Source: Lysinibacillus sp. ZYM-1 (GTDB lineage Bacteria; Bacillota; Bacilli; Bacillales_A; Planococcaceae). Taken from it: 64,000 nt of DNA. Below, in pieces: positions 16,986 to 25,923 of this stretch. The stretch spans positions 124,001 through 188,000 of the forward strand of contig NZ_KQ465107.1 in NCBI RefSeq assembly GCF_001308875.1. The letters run 5' to 3'. Position numbers and translations under genes: made by a program. The notes under the pieces were generated by a model. It did no database searches. It was not told the origin of the DNA and saw nothing but the letters and a program-made list of their open reading frames with translations. Positions within the stretch are counted from its first letter, which is position 1. Each line of letters opens with the position of its first letter.

Positions 16986-17501
16986 TTATACTTTCGCCAA
17001 AGCATTCTGAATATGTGCTAAATGGTGTTTGCCATGCCATGCATATAAACCAATTGCATGCTCAAGTGTCGTCAGTCCTGAATCAGGGTGGTTAAAGGCT
17101 CTTTGTAATTGTTCATCTGTCAAACTTGTGAGCAAGTAAACCCAACGTTCATGTAAACTTTCGATTAATTTAAGAGAAGTTGCTATTGGCATTTCTGAAT
17201 CTGGGAGCATTGCCCATTCAGCCTCATTGTATGGCTTAATAGTTGGTTCGTCCTCCGTTAAAGCTAGCTTAAAACGGATATAGCTGTTCATATGACTATC
17301 AGCAATATGATGGACTAGCTGTAGAACGTTCCAGCCATTCTCACGATAGGATTTTGCCAATGCTTGCTCAGTTGCTCTACTCAATGCTTCTTCAAGCTGC
17401 TTTGGTAATAAACGAATGTCTTCCACCCATTCATTTACCTGCTGTGATGTCACTTCTTTTGGAAATTGAAACTTCCCAATAGGATATCGTAAATCGATCA
17501 A
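16986..17501 (-). CDS. YfiT/BstA-type DinB-fold metal-dependent transferase
   Basis: DinB/YfiT four-helix metal enzyme, likely a bacillithiol S-transferase or hydrolase. It is very like B. subtilis YfiT: YPIGKF near the N-terminus, WNVLQLVHHIADSHMNSYIRFKL in the middle and LYAWHGKHHLAHI at the end. The three metal His are His in VHHIADSH and the two in WHGKHHLAH. The first in-frame ATG (17516) has no ribosome site; GGAGGAG lies inside that region, eight bases before TTG at 17501, so TTG is taken as the start. Single gene next to a lipoprotein gene on the same strand. Confidence 0.87.
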   Translation of the reverse strand: MIDLRYPIGKFQFPKEVTSQQVNEWVEDIRLLPKQLEEALSRATEQALAKSYRENGWNVLQLVHHIADSHMNSYIRFKLALTEDEPTIKPYNEAEWAMLPDSEMPIATSLKLIESLHERWVYLLTSLTDEQLQRAFNHPDSGLTTLEHAIGLYAWHGKHHLAHIQNALAKV

Positions 17502-17560
17502 ATCGCTCTCCTCCATTTCTACTCTTTTACATTTCCATAGTGCTTAAAAGATCACTACTA

Positions 17561-18040
17561 CTATTCCTGAATATCATAAATCAACGTATCAAAGAATTTA
17601 CCATTTGTATACAGTAAAATAGCCCATTCCCCAGGCTTAGGAATTTTAACGCTCGAAGGACTATGAGCATCTGCTCCGTTGACTGGCCCACCAAGACCTG
17701 TGCTCCATCCATCAACTAAAATTGGTTGGATGGATTTAGAATCTTTGTGGTAGCCTACAATTGTTAACTCTGTACTACCACTTCTTTCAATTCCCCAAAG
17801 ATGCCACATCCATTTTTGTGTGCTTAAACTCGGCATATCAGCACCAATGACACCTGACTTATTGGCATTCCCCATAATGGCCCTATCACCAAATTCCACT
17901 GCTTTATGGTCCCAATTAATTGATGCAAAATCACTCTCTTGCACAAAATCTGGGATATTCTCTGGCATTGCAACCCTTTCTTTATCTGCACAGCCTACTA
18001 CCACTAGCAACATTGCACATAAAAGGACAAATCGTTTCAC
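17561..18040 (-). CDS. Small lipoprotein of unknown function
   Basis: About 159 residues. A type II signal with lipobox LVVVGC is followed by CADKERVAMPEN. The mature part is beta-rich with several Trp (KWMWHLWGIERSG, VDGWSTGLGGPVNG, KPGEWAILLYTNG), like a small extracellular beta domain of the kind annotated DUF4871, a name I give with low certainty. The frame begins with ATG at 18052, but GGAGG five bases ahead of GTG at 18040 makes that the better start. Function unknown. Confidence 0.75.
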   Translation of the reverse strand: MKRFVLLCAMLLVVVGCADKERVAMPENIPDFVQESDFASINWDHKAVEFGDRAIMGNANKSGVIGADMPSLSTQKWMWHLWGIERSGSTELTIVGYHKDSKSIQPILVDGWSTGLGGPVNGADAHSPSSVKIPKPGEWAILLYTNGKFFDTLIYDIQE

Positions 18041-18117
18041 AACATCCTCCATTTTTTATTAAAAGTATCCTTCTATAAATTATTACAGATAATTCTGTTA
18101 ATTAAAATGCCAAATGG

Positions 18118-18759
18118 CTAAAGTTTTTCAATAACAGCTACTAATGCTTTTAATGGATGAATAATTGGGATGGCTGTTCTCTCTTCAAATTGTTGTGCAG
18201 CACCCACCATCGAGAGCTGTGCCACCGAAATTGGCTTTTGCTCATTTGCTAAATGATGCAGAGTCTGTAAAATTGCATCATTATAGGCTTTCTTTTTCCC
18301 CTGCATAATGAGATCAAATGTATGCTCGATAACTTTCGCCGTAACATTTATTGATTTGCCTTGCTTGTTAGCATATTGATGAAGTCTTGTCATCGTTCCC
18401 TCTACAGTCGCAGGATTTGTAAATAGTATAATTTGAGGCTGTTGCTCGCTACATATGATTTCAAAATAAGGTTCATCAATTTTTATAATCGGAATAGAAG
18501 AAACTAATGCAGCATCGTTGTCTAACAATGCAATATAATTTGTGCACGTTATTAAAATAGCATCTAGATCACAGCTAGCCATCCATTTAATTTGCTCCCG
18601 AATCTTACATGTTAACGCTGTAACTCCTTTTGATACTTGGTGAATAAGCCCAGGATCTACAAAATGAATCATTTCTATATCTTCAGTGTTTTGGAAAACT
18701 TGTTCTATGTACTCTATATTGGAGTGATGTGCATGCAAGCATCCCAGTTTTTTTCTCAA
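18118..18759 (-). CDS. Asp/Glu-racemase-superfamily protein
   Basis: 213 residues. The N-terminal LGCLHAHHSNIEYI and the ILITCTNYIALLD segment (catalytic Cys position of the first half) resemble the aspartate/glutamate/hydantoin racemase superfamily. The second-half Cys appears replaced, with AQLSMVGAAQQF at that place, so a normal two-Cys racemase is doubtful. Start TTG at 18759 behind GGGGGAG. It lies 11 bases downstream of the GNAT gene's end, so the two are probably co-transcribed. Confidence 0.65.
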   Translation of the reverse strand: MRKKLGCLHAHHSNIEYIEQVFQNTEDIEMIHFVDPGLIHQVSKGVTALTCKIREQIKWMASCDLDAILITCTNYIALLDNDAALVSSIPIIKIDEPYFEIICSEQQPQIILFTNPATVEGTMTRLHQYANKQGKSINVTAKVIEHTFDLIMQGKKKAYNDAILQTLHHLANEQKPISVAQLSMVGAAQQFEERTAIPIIHPLKALVAVIEKL

Positions 18760-18770
18760 ATAAACTCCCC

Positions 18771-19244
18771 CTAATTTGAAAGCCTTTTTTCCATTGTTAC
18801 TGTAGCCAAAGAAATACCGTTACGATTCTCGCCCATTTCTTTTTTTGTTACGACATAACCCAACGAGCGATATAATTCAATATTTCGAGGAACATTCCAT
18901 CGTACTTTACACTGACTTATCTTTTTCCCCTTCATTAATGCATATTGTTCAAGCTTAGCTATCAATGCTTTTGCTAACCCTTGTCCTTGTCTTTCTGGAA
19001 TGACTGATAGTCTAAAGAAATAAATACTCTGTGTGCTAAGCGTAAATCTTACCATAGCAACTGGCTGCTGCTCCATATATCCGATAAATGTCTGCTCGCC
19101 AGCCCGCATCGCCTGTTCAATCGATTCAACCGTTTCACTCAGTGCATTAGATGGTGGCGTTGCCCTTTCATACTCTTGAAATGCCTGTATCATCACCTTA
19201 TGTATAATTGGTGCATCTTTTATCTCTGCCAAAACTAGTTCCAT
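18771..19244 (-). CDS. GNAT-family N-acetyltransferase
   Basis: Cytoplasmic acetyl-CoA-dependent acyltransferase, about 157 residues. The acetyl-CoA-binding motif A is LSVIPERQGQGLAKALIAKLE, followed by the C-terminal NIELYRSLGYVVTKKE typical of the fold. ATG at 19244 with GGAGGTTGATT; the longer in-frame start lacks a site. The acceptor substrate is unknown. Confidence 0.85.
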   Translation of the reverse strand: MELVLAEIKDAPIIHKVMIQAFQEYERATPPSNALSETVESIEQAMRAGEQTFIGYMEQQPVAMVRFTLSTQSIYFFRLSVIPERQGQGLAKALIAKLEQYALMKGKKISQCKVRWNVPRNIELYRSLGYVVTKKEMGENRNGISLATVTMEKRLSN

Positions 19245-19297
19245 AATCAACCTCCACAAATGTTTTTCAATACATATTAATGTATATTCAAACAAAA

Positions 19298-19335
19298 AGA
19301 AACCGTATTACTCATGAATGAATAATACAGTTTAC
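19298..19335 (-). terminator. BCCT gene terminator
   Basis: Imperfect stem AAACTGTATTA/TAATACGGTTT on the - strand followed by CTTTTT. Confidence 0.75.
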
Positions 19336-19339
19336 TACT

Positions 19340-20905
19340 TCATTTTTTTTCTTTAGCCTTTGCTTCTTTTTCAAGATGCTTTCTGGCAACCTTCAATCGT
19401 TGTATGTCTTTTTTCTTTAGAGGAATAATCTCTTCCTTCATCATTTTAATGTAAGAGATCATTAATAGCAGTAAAACAACAGTAAAAGGTAAAGCGGCAA
19501 TTAACGAGGCGGTTTGCAATGCTTCCAGCCCTCCTGTGTACAATAAAACACCTGAAATTGCAGCCATTAAAACACCCCATACTAGCTTCGAAAATACGGA
19601 CGGATTTAAAGATCCTTTTGTTGTCATACTTGCCATAATAAAAGTGGCGGAATCAGCAGAGGTAATTAAAAATATAATGATTAGCAGTAAGCCAATAACG
19701 GAAGCAATTGTTGAAAGTGGCAAATGCTCTAACATCTGAAATAAAGCCACTGTGACATCGCTATGAACTGTTTGCGCAATTTGTGCATCTTGATGTAAAT
19801 CAAACCACATCGCGGTTCCACCAAAAGTGGCAATCCAAAAGCAAGCAATAAGGGGTGGGATAATTAAGACCCCTATAATAAATTCTCGAATCGTCCTCCC
19901 TTTAGATACACGGGCAATAAAGGAGCCGACAAAGGGCGACCAAGCTATTGCCCAAGCCCAGTAAAAGATTGTCCAATCCTTCACCCAAGTTCCACCAACA
20001 TATGGCTGCATTCTTAAACTGTATTGAATAAAGTTCGAAATATAATCACCTATTGCTAATGTAAAGGTTTCGAGTATGAAAATGGTTGGGCCTGTAATAA
20101 AAACAAATAACAGTAAGACAATTGCTAAGGTCATATTGACATTACTTAAAATTTTCATTCCCTTTTGAAGACCTGTCGTTGCAGACAACATATAGCCAAT
20201 AAACATGATAAGAATAATGGTTACTTGCAAGATAAATGTATCTGGCAAACCAAAGACGAAAGTCAAGCCTCCATTAGTCTGCAGCACACCAAGCCCAATG
20301 GATGTTGCTACGCCCATAACGGTCGCAATGACGGCGAGAATATCAATCGTTCCTTTAACGATACGATTTGTACCCGTGACTGGCTCTAAAGCAGTAGAGA
20401 TGAGCATATTTCTTTTTTTATTGAATTGTACATAGGCCATAACAAGCCCCAAAATAGCATAAACCGACCATTGGCTTAATCCCCAATGAAAGAAAGAATA
20501 CCCCATTGCCAGTCTCGCTGCATCCGTTGATAGAGGATCTGTGTCACTGAAGGGAGGTGAAAAATAATGACTCATAGGCTCTGCTACTCCCCAAAAGACC
20601 AAGCCGACACCAAGTCCAGCAGAAAAGAGCATAGAAATCCACGTTAAAAAACTAAATTCGGGACGACTATCTTCTGCTCCTAAGCGAATGGTGCCATATT
20701 TGCTAATTGCCAAGCCAAATAGAAAAATAACGATAATGAATACTGCCATTAAATAAAACCAGCCAAAATAATCGGTTGTCATATGAAATACGCTGTTTGC
20801 TACTTTCTTAAATTGTTCCGGTATCGTTGCTCCAATAATAACCAAGAGTAAAATTGCCCCACTAGAAATAATAAATACTGGGTTTTTTAAATTTTTATTT
20901 TGCAT
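19340..20905 (-). CDS. BCCT-family betaine/choline/carnitine transporter
   Basis: Sodium- or proton-coupled uptake of a quaternary ammonium osmolyte (OpuD/BetL type). 521 residues with about 12 transmembrane helices. Family signatures are present: SAGLGVGLVFWGVAEP, GYSFFHWGLSQWSVYA, and the aromatic substrate-box segment DWTIFYWAWAIAWSPFVGSF followed by ARVSKGRTIREF. The tail is basic/acidic and hydrophilic (KVARKHLEKEAKAKEKK), as in osmosensing members. ATG with GGAGG ahead. It has its own terminator. Confidence 0.93.
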   Translation of the reverse strand: MQNKNLKNPVFIISSGAILLLVIIGATIPEQFKKVANSVFHMTTDYFGWFYLMAVFIIVIFLFGLAISKYGTIRLGAEDSRPEFSFLTWISMLFSAGLGVGLVFWGVAEPMSHYFSPPFSDTDPLSTDAARLAMGYSFFHWGLSQWSVYAILGLVMAYVQFNKKRNMLISTALEPVTGTNRIVKGTIDILAVIATVMGVATSIGLGVLQTNGGLTFVFGLPDTFILQVTIILIMFIGYMLSATTGLQKGMKILSNVNMTLAIVLLLFVFITGPTIFILETFTLAIGDYISNFIQYSLRMQPYVGGTWVKDWTIFYWAWAIAWSPFVGSFIARVSKGRTIREFIIGVLIIPPLIACFWIATFGGTAMWFDLHQDAQIAQTVHSDVTVALFQMLEHLPLSTIASVIGLLLIIIFLITSADSATFIMASMTTKGSLNPSVFSKLVWGVLMAAISGVLLYTGGLEALQTASLIAALPFTVVLLLLMISYIKMMKEEIIPLKKKDIQRLKVARKHLEKEAKAKEKK

Positions 20906-20976
20906 ACAGCGCCTCCATTTATCCCAGACAGATGACTAAATTTCCTTTATTATGCGTATAAATCGAGTATTTTATT

Positions 20977-21016
20977 AAAGAAAAAAAGAAACCGCATTAT
21001 CAAAAGACAATGCGGT
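20977..21016 (-). terminator. Terminator of siderophore operon
   Basis: Stem ACCGCATTGTC/GATAATGCGGT followed by a T-rich tail on the - strand. Confidence 0.8.
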
Positions 21017-21023
21017 CTACCAA

Positions 21024-21794
21024 TTATTTCGATTTATGCATAAAACGTATTGCTCTGCTCATAACAGTTGGTACGATTGAAGCATGATTTTCATCTAATG
21101 CCTCATAAAAATCAACCTTCATTATTTTTTCTAACACCGTCGCCATTTGTCGCGCATCATCCACCATAAAGGTTTCCAGTTCACCTGCACTAATAAACAA
21201 TGTTTCGTTCATATCTTGATGCTCGTTCAAAAATACTGACGCACACTGTACTAATTCATGCTCATTCCACCAAATTGAAGGGCTAATAGCTAGATAGCGT
21301 TGAAAGCTAGATTGATGGTGCAATAGTTGCCAAAGCGTAAAATAACCAGCTAATGAGTGACCAAATAAAGATTGCTGTGCTTTATTCACTGGATAATGAG
21401 CTTCAATCATTGGTTTTAGTTCTTCTTCTAAGAATCGACTAAAGTCTGCTGCTCCACCAAGTTTCTCATGCCCCTTACCTTTAAACCTTGCTGGATAAAT
21501 ATACGTCTCTGCTGGTGCCGTAAAATCATAAAATCGTCGTTCACGCATATCGTCACCATGCCCTATACCAACAACAATAGATGGTTTAACACCCGTTTTC
21601 GGTGCATTACGGCTTTGCAAGCGTACTGCTTCCTTTACAAGGTGAAAATAAGAAGAGCCATCCAATACATAGATGATAGGAAAACCTTCTTTTGGCGCTT
21701 CCTCATTTGGCACATAAACGTTAATCCCATACGTATACTCTGCCAGTTTTGAAGTCATTTGTTGTGTAGAGTAATCAATTTCAACTAGATTCAT
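21024..21794 (-). CDS. Siderophore esterase-like alpha/beta hydrolase (BesA/IroE type)
   Basis: 256 residues, no signal peptide, so cytoplasmic. Serine nucleophile elbow GHSLAG (LFGHSLAGYFTLW), oxyanion region YVLDGSSYF, acidic residue near SAGELETF and a His in DENHASIVP match the putative esterase family (Fes/IroE/BesA). It likely hydrolyses an imported ferric siderophore to free iron. ATG overlaps the stop of the ATPase gene (ATGA), so it is last in the Fur-controlled uptake operon, the same place besA holds after B. subtilis feuABC. Confidence 0.87.
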   Translation of the reverse strand: MNLVEIDYSTQQMTSKLAEYTYGINVYVPNEEAPKEGFPIIYVLDGSSYFHLVKEAVRLQSRNAPKTGVKPSIVVGIGHGDDMRERRFYDFTAPAETYIYPARFKGKGHEKLGGAADFSRFLEEELKPMIEAHYPVNKAQQSLFGHSLAGYFTLWQLLHHQSSFQRYLAISPSIWWNEHELVQCASVFLNEHQDMNETLFISAGELETFMVDDARQMATVLEKIMKVDFYEALDENHASIVPTVMSRAIRFMHKSK

Positions 21795-22591
21795 TTGTTA
21801 TCCTCCTTCAATATGTCATAGCCATAGCATACAGGTGTATTCGTTGCTGGATCTTCCATAATACGTGCATCAATGTTAAAGACTTGACGCATCACTTCTG
21901 CGCACAAGATTTCCTGTGGTGTTCCTGTTTGCATAATAACACCCTTTCGCATTGCAATAAGATGATCTGAATACCTTGCAGCATGGTTAATATCATGAAG
22001 GACCATGACGATTGTACAATCATGTTGTTCATTTAGGTTTTTAACTATATCAAGTACTTCCAACTGGTGGGCCATATCTAAATAAGTAGTCGGTTCATCG
22101 AGCAACAAGATATTTGTTTCTTGGGCTAAGGCCATGGCAAGCCATACACGCTGACGCTGGCCGCCAGAAAGCTGTGCCAGCTCCCGATTTCGATATTCCA
22201 TCGTATTTGTGACCGTTAACGCCCACTCAATCATTTCTTCATCCTTATTTGTTAAGCGATTAACATTGTTCCGATGTGGATATCGGCCATAAGCAATGAG
22301 CTCCTCGACTTTTAATTGACCCGGTGCAATAGGTGTCTGCGATAATATTGCTAGCTTTTGTGCAATATCCTTTGTCGATAAATTTTGCATATTTTGCTCC
22401 TGCAAGTACACCGTGCCCTGTTGCTTTTTTAGAATACGCCCTATTGTTTTGAGGAGCGTTGATTTACCGCAGCCATTGGGTCCGATAATCGTTGTGACCT
22501 TGCCCTCCTCAATCGTTAAATTTAAACCTTCAAACACTCGAACTTGCTCATAACCCGAAGCCAAGTTTTCCATTCTAAATGCAGTTTGCAC
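21791..22591 (-). CDS. Iron-siderophore ABC transporter ATPase (FecE/YusV type)
   Basis: 266 residues. Walker A GPNGCGKST, Q-loop LSQTP, signature LSGGQRQR, Walker B ILLLDEPTT and the switch His in MVLHDINHAARYSDH are all present. The HDxNxAxxYxD pattern is typical of FecCD-type importers. Start GTG at 22591 behind AGGAGG. It sits between the permease and esterase genes; B. subtilis feu lacks its own ATPase and borrows YusV, so this operon is more complete. Confidence 0.93.
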   Translation of the reverse strand: MQTAFRMENLASGYEQVRVFEGLNLTIEEGKVTTIIGPNGCGKSTLLKTIGRILKKQQGTVYLQEQNMQNLSTKDIAQKLAILSQTPIAPGQLKVEELIAYGRYPHRNNVNRLTNKDEEMIEWALTVTNTMEYRNRELAQLSGGQRQRVWLAMALAQETNILLLDEPTTYLDMAHQLEVLDIVKNLNEQHDCTIVMVLHDINHAARYSDHLIAMRKGVIMQTGTPQEILCAEVMRQVFNIDARIMEDPATNTPVCYGYDILKEDNK

Positions 22592-22602
22592 ACCGTTTCC
22601 TC

Positions 22603-23634
22603 CTATGCCTTAGATTTCACAAGTAAATACAAGAAATATGGAATTCCTATAATTGACACTACTATTCCAACAGCCAGCTCAGATGGTGCGAATACGGTTT
22701 TGCCGATAAAATCAGCAAGGATTAACAAGCCTGCACCAATTAATGCGCTTACTGGCATGACGTAACGGTGCTGAATACCTACAAGTTGTTTTGCAATATG
22801 TGGCGCCATTAAACCAATAAAACCAATGCTCCCTGATACGGATACGCAGGCACTCACAATCCCCACACTGGCTAATAACAGCTTCATTTTCTCTTTTTCA
22901 ACAGCAATTCCTAAACTTGTGATGCTATCCTCTTCAAGCTGAAAATAATCAAGTAAATACGATTTTCTATGCACATAAATTCCTAAGATCAAAAGCCAAG
23001 GTAACATCGTGAGGGCAAAAATCCAATTCGCATTGTAAATAGAACCAGCCATCCAAATGGCCGCAGATTCAAAATCCTGCGCACTCATTTTTAAAGATAG
23101 AAACAACGATAAAGCCCCAAATCCACTGTTTATTGCTATCCCAGTCAATATTAATCGCTGCATATCAAGATGACCATTTTTCAAAGCAAATGTAAAAATC
23201 AATATAGCAGCAATTGTCCCACCGATAAAACCGAACAATGGCATCATTAAAATAGAAAGCCAGCTGTTCATATCTGCACTCACTAATTTTAATTGAAAGA
23301 AAAACATAAAAATTACGACTGCGGCACCAGCACCAGCATTAATCCCTAAAATCCCTGGATCTGCTAGCCCATTGCGTGTAATACCTTGTAAAACAACCCC
23401 TGCCATACCTAAGCCAATACCAACAAGTCCGGCAATGACGATTCGAGGCAAGCGGAATTCAAAAATAACAAGATCAAATTTTGAATTAGGCTCGATGCGC
23501 AACAATGTTTTTATGACATCCATCACTGACATATCAAAAACACCATTTGTAATATGTAGATAACTAGCAACTAAAATCAAAAGTATAAGCATCGACATGG
23601 TCAAAAAGAATACACTTGAGGTTTTTTTACGCAC
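22603..23634 (-). CDS. FecCD-family iron-siderophore permease (second subunit)
   Basis: About 343 residues with 9-10 transmembrane helices. Typical FecCD motifs: FRLPRIVIAGLVGIGLGMAG, GITRNGLADPGILGINAGAG and GFIGLMAPHIAKQLVG (ATPase-coupling loop). Start chosen as GTG at 23634, eight bases after GGAGG; the GTG at 23643 overlaps that site. It overlaps the preceding permease gene by 8 bases, so they are coupled. Confidence 0.92.
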   Translation of the reverse strand: MRKKTSSVFFLTMSMLILLILVASYLHITNGVFDMSVMDVIKTLLRIEPNSKFDLVIFEFRLPRIVIAGLVGIGLGMAGVVLQGITRNGLADPGILGINAGAGAAVVIFMFFFQLKLVSADMNSWLSILMMPLFGFIGGTIAAILIFTFALKNGHLDMQRLILTGIAINSGFGALSLFLSLKMSAQDFESAAIWMAGSIYNANWIFALTMLPWLLILGIYVHRKSYLLDYFQLEEDSITSLGIAVEKEKMKLLLASVGIVSACVSVSGSIGFIGLMAPHIAKQLVGIQHRYVMPVSALIGAGLLILADFIGKTVFAPSELAVGIVVSIIGIPYFLYLLVKSKA

Positions 23635-24634
23635 GTTTTTCACCTCCGTGCTTACGAACTAAATATAAGAAGAATGGCACACCAACCAATGCTGTTAAGA
23701 CTCCAATTGGCGTTTCAAACGGATAATTGACAAAGCGGCTAAGGACATCACAAAGTGCTAAGAAAAAGGCACCTATGACTGCGGCACAAGGAATGATATA
23801 GCGATAATCTACACCTACAAGGAAGCGAGTAATGTGTGGAATGACTAACCCTACAAAGGCAATTTTCCCAACAAGGGCGACCGCTGTCCCTGTCAAACAT
23901 ACGACGGCTAGCATGCTAATAATCCGAACTGCTTTTGTTTTCTGCCCTAGCCCCATTGCAATATCTTCACCTAGCGAGGTAATAGTAATGGCCCTCGCAG
24001 ATAGTAAAGCCAAAAATAAACCAGCTAACCCAAATGGAATAGAAAGAATCAGCATATCCATATCTACCATATGTACCTTTGTGTTATACCAAGCACTTAC
24101 TGTTTGTGATACTTGGAAATACATCGCAATCGCTGTGGCGATACTGCTTAAGAATGTACCAATAACTGTCCCAATAATGGCTAACCTTACTGGTGATAAA
24201 CCATTTCGAATTAACGAGCCAAAGCCAAAAACAATACCCGCACCCATTGCAGAACCTAGCATAGATAATAAAATCATCTGATAATTAGGTAGTCCTGGGA
24301 AAAAGACAATCGCTAATGTTATAACAAATGCAGAGCCATCGTTGACACCCATCAATGACGGAGATGCTAAATAATTTCGTGTAATCCCCTGCATAACTGC
24401 ACCAGCAACTGCCAAAAATGCTCCAACTAACAATACTGCAGCTACGCGTGGAATACGTCCTGTCCGTATAATTTGATGATCAACATTGGAGGGATCAAAT
24501 GCTGATATCGCCTGCCACACGGTGATTGCACTAATATCTTTTGTTCCATACAAAACAGAAATAAGTGCCACAAGGGCTATAAGGAAAGGAGATACCGCTA
24601 ATATTGAAAATGACACTATGTTTGTTTTTTTCAA
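23627..24634 (-). CDS. FecCD-family iron-siderophore permease (first subunit)
   Basis: 335 residues, about 9-10 transmembrane helices. TGRIPRVAAVLLVGAFLAVAG, MQGITRNYLASPSLMGVNDG and KIAFVGLVIPHITRFLVG match the family and pair with the second permease. Start is TTG at 24634 with AAGGTG ahead. A 103-base gap with a strong hairpin separates it from the binding-protein gene. Confidence 0.92.
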   Translation of the reverse strand: MKKTNIVSFSILAVSPFLIALVALISVLYGTKDISAITVWQAISAFDPSNVDHQIIRTGRIPRVAAVLLVGAFLAVAGAVMQGITRNYLASPSLMGVNDGSAFVITLAIVFFPGLPNYQMILLSMLGSAMGAGIVFGFGSLIRNGLSPVRLAIIGTVIGTFLSSIATAIAMYFQVSQTVSAWYNTKVHMVDMDMLILSIPFGLAGLFLALLSARAITITSLGEDIAMGLGQKTKAVRIISMLAVVCLTGTAVALVGKIAFVGLVIPHITRFLVGVDYRYIIPCAAVIGAFFLALCDVLSRFVNYPFETPIGVLTALVGVPFFLYLVRKHGGEKRA

Positions 24635-24684
24635 CTTTCACACCTTTTTCTTTACTATTTTCGCATCCAATCTTCTACTGAACA

Positions 24685-24736
24685 AAGGCCGGTAATAGCC
24701 CGGTGATATCACCAAATCTACTACCAGCCTGTTTAT
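24685..24736 (-). terminator. Hairpin between binding-protein and permease genes
   Basis: An interrupted stem AGGCTGGTAGTAG with CTATTACCGGCCT encloses the palindrome GGTGATATCACC, with a short T-rich tail. It probably lowers expression of the membrane genes relative to the binding protein or protects the 3' end of its message. Confidence 0.55.
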
Positions 24737-24737
24737 A

Positions 24738-25718
24738 CTATTTAAGTAATTTTTCAGCTGCGGCATCTAAGAATTTAACTTTAGACCAAGCGGTACCACC
24801 TTGTGCTAATGGCTCAATTGCATTTACATAAATTTCATTATTTTGTGATGCCTTTAAGCTAGTGAAAATTGGATTCTTTTGTAGTTCCTCTAATGCCTTT
24901 GGCGTATCCTTATTTTCTGACTCCTCAAATTGAAGGAAAATCGCATCTGGATTTACTTGAGCCAATGTTTCCAGTGATAATTCTGCTTGTGCTTTAGCTG
25001 TAGTAACTACTTCTGGGACTGGTGCACCTAAATCTTCATAAAGTACAGGATTTAAATAAACACCCGCTGGATAAATGTACATCACACCACCACGAACACG
25101 GATGATTAACACTTGTTTATCAGTTAATTGCTCCTTCGACTTCATTTGTGCGTCAGCAACTTTTGCTTCATAGTCGGAGATGATTTTTTTGGCATCTTCT
25201 TCTTTACCAGCTAGCTGTGCAAGCACTGTTAAATTTTCCTTCCAGTTTGTTGAAATATGTGAGTATGGAATCATTGTTTGAATTTTGTTCAATTTTTCAG
25301 CCGTTTCTTCAGGGAATTTTGAAGTACCCACGATTACATCAGGATCCAGATTAAGAATGGCCTCTGCATTTGGTTCCATTTTATTACCTACAAGTGTAGC
25401 ACCTTCAAAGTCAGATGCTAGATAAGCAGGAACTTTCCCACCAACTTCAAGTACACCTATTGGCTTAATGCCAAGCATTGCAGCATCTTCCATAGATTCA
25501 AGACTTGCAGCGACAATATTTTTCACTTCTGCTGGAAGCTCATATTTCTCACCTAAGTACGTAATTGTCTGTGTCTTAGCTTGCTCTGTCTGTGATTCTG
25601 TTGCACTTGTCTCAGCTGTATTACTTGTTGAAGTAGACTCCTCTGCCTTATCTGTTCCACATGCAGCTAATGATAGTGCTAAAAGTGCTGGCGCACACAT
25701 TTTAAAATATTTATTCAT
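24738..25718 (-). CDS. Iron-siderophore binding lipoprotein (FeuA-like)
   Basis: 326 residues. Lipobox LSLAACGTDK, then an acidic Ser/Thr linker, then a class III substrate-binding fold: NIVAASLESMEDAAMLGIKP, LNLDPDVIVGTSKF and the C-terminal SKVKFLDAAAEKLL. Membrane-anchored receptor for the uptake system encoded downstream. Two Fur boxes and a sigma-A promoter lie ahead. ATG behind AGGAGAG. Order (regulator, binding protein, permeases, esterase) matches B. subtilis btr-feuABC-besA, which points to a catecholate such as bacillibactin; that substrate is inferred. Confidence 0.92.
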   Translation of the reverse strand: MNKYFKMCAPALLALSLAACGTDKAEESTSTSNTAETSATESQTEQAKTQTITYLGEKYELPAEVKNIVAASLESMEDAAMLGIKPIGVLEVGGKVPAYLASDFEGATLVGNKMEPNAEAILNLDPDVIVGTSKFPEETAEKLNKIQTMIPYSHISTNWKENLTVLAQLAGKEEDAKKIISDYEAKVADAQMKSKEQLTDKQVLIIRVRGGVMYIYPAGVYLNPVLYEDLGAPVPEVVTTAKAQAELSLETLAQVNPDAIFLQFEESENKDTPKALEELQKNPIFTSLKASQNNEIYVNAIEPLAQGGTAWSKVKFLDAAAEKLLK

Positions 25719-25744
25719 AGATATTCTCTCCTAACGAGCTCTTA

Positions 25745-25763
25745 TTGATAATGATAATCGTTT
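25745..25763 (-). promoter_or_regulatory. Fur box 1 of the siderophore operon
   Basis: TTGATAATGATAATCGTTT matches the Fur inverted-repeat consensus and overlaps the -10 element (TATCAT, 25756-25751). Confidence 0.8.
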
Positions 25764-25778
25764 TCACATGTATGTCAA
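25751..25778 (-). promoter_or_regulatory. Promoter of siderophore operon
   Basis: On the - strand TTGACA (25778-25773), 16 bases, TATCAT (25756-25751), covered by Fur box 1. Confidence 0.7.
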
Positions 25779-25785
25779 TACATAA

Positions 25786-25805
25786 TTGATACTCATTATC
25801 ATTTA
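25786..25805 (-). promoter_or_regulatory. Fur box 2 of the siderophore operon
   Basis: ATTGATACTCATTATCATTT contains the TGATA..TTATCA pattern of Fur operators, just upstream of the -35 element. Confidence 0.7.
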
Positions 25806-25888
25806 CGGATACTATCCTAACAAAGTGAAAAAAGATTGTGAATGGACGATTTCGAAAATGACATGGACTTTTGCCGATTTAATCAATA

Positions 25889-25918
25889 AAAAAAACTGCT
25901 TCTTTCTTACAAGAAACA
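25889..25918 (-). terminator. Terminator after AraC gene
   Basis: Stem ACTGTTTCTT/AAGAAGCAGT followed by eight T on the - strand. Confidence 0.8.
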
Positions 25919-25923
25919 GTCAT

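Noticed and set aside
23832-24281. 149-codon open frame on the + strand
   Set aside because: Antisense to a FecCD permease; composition is that of reversed membrane-protein codons.
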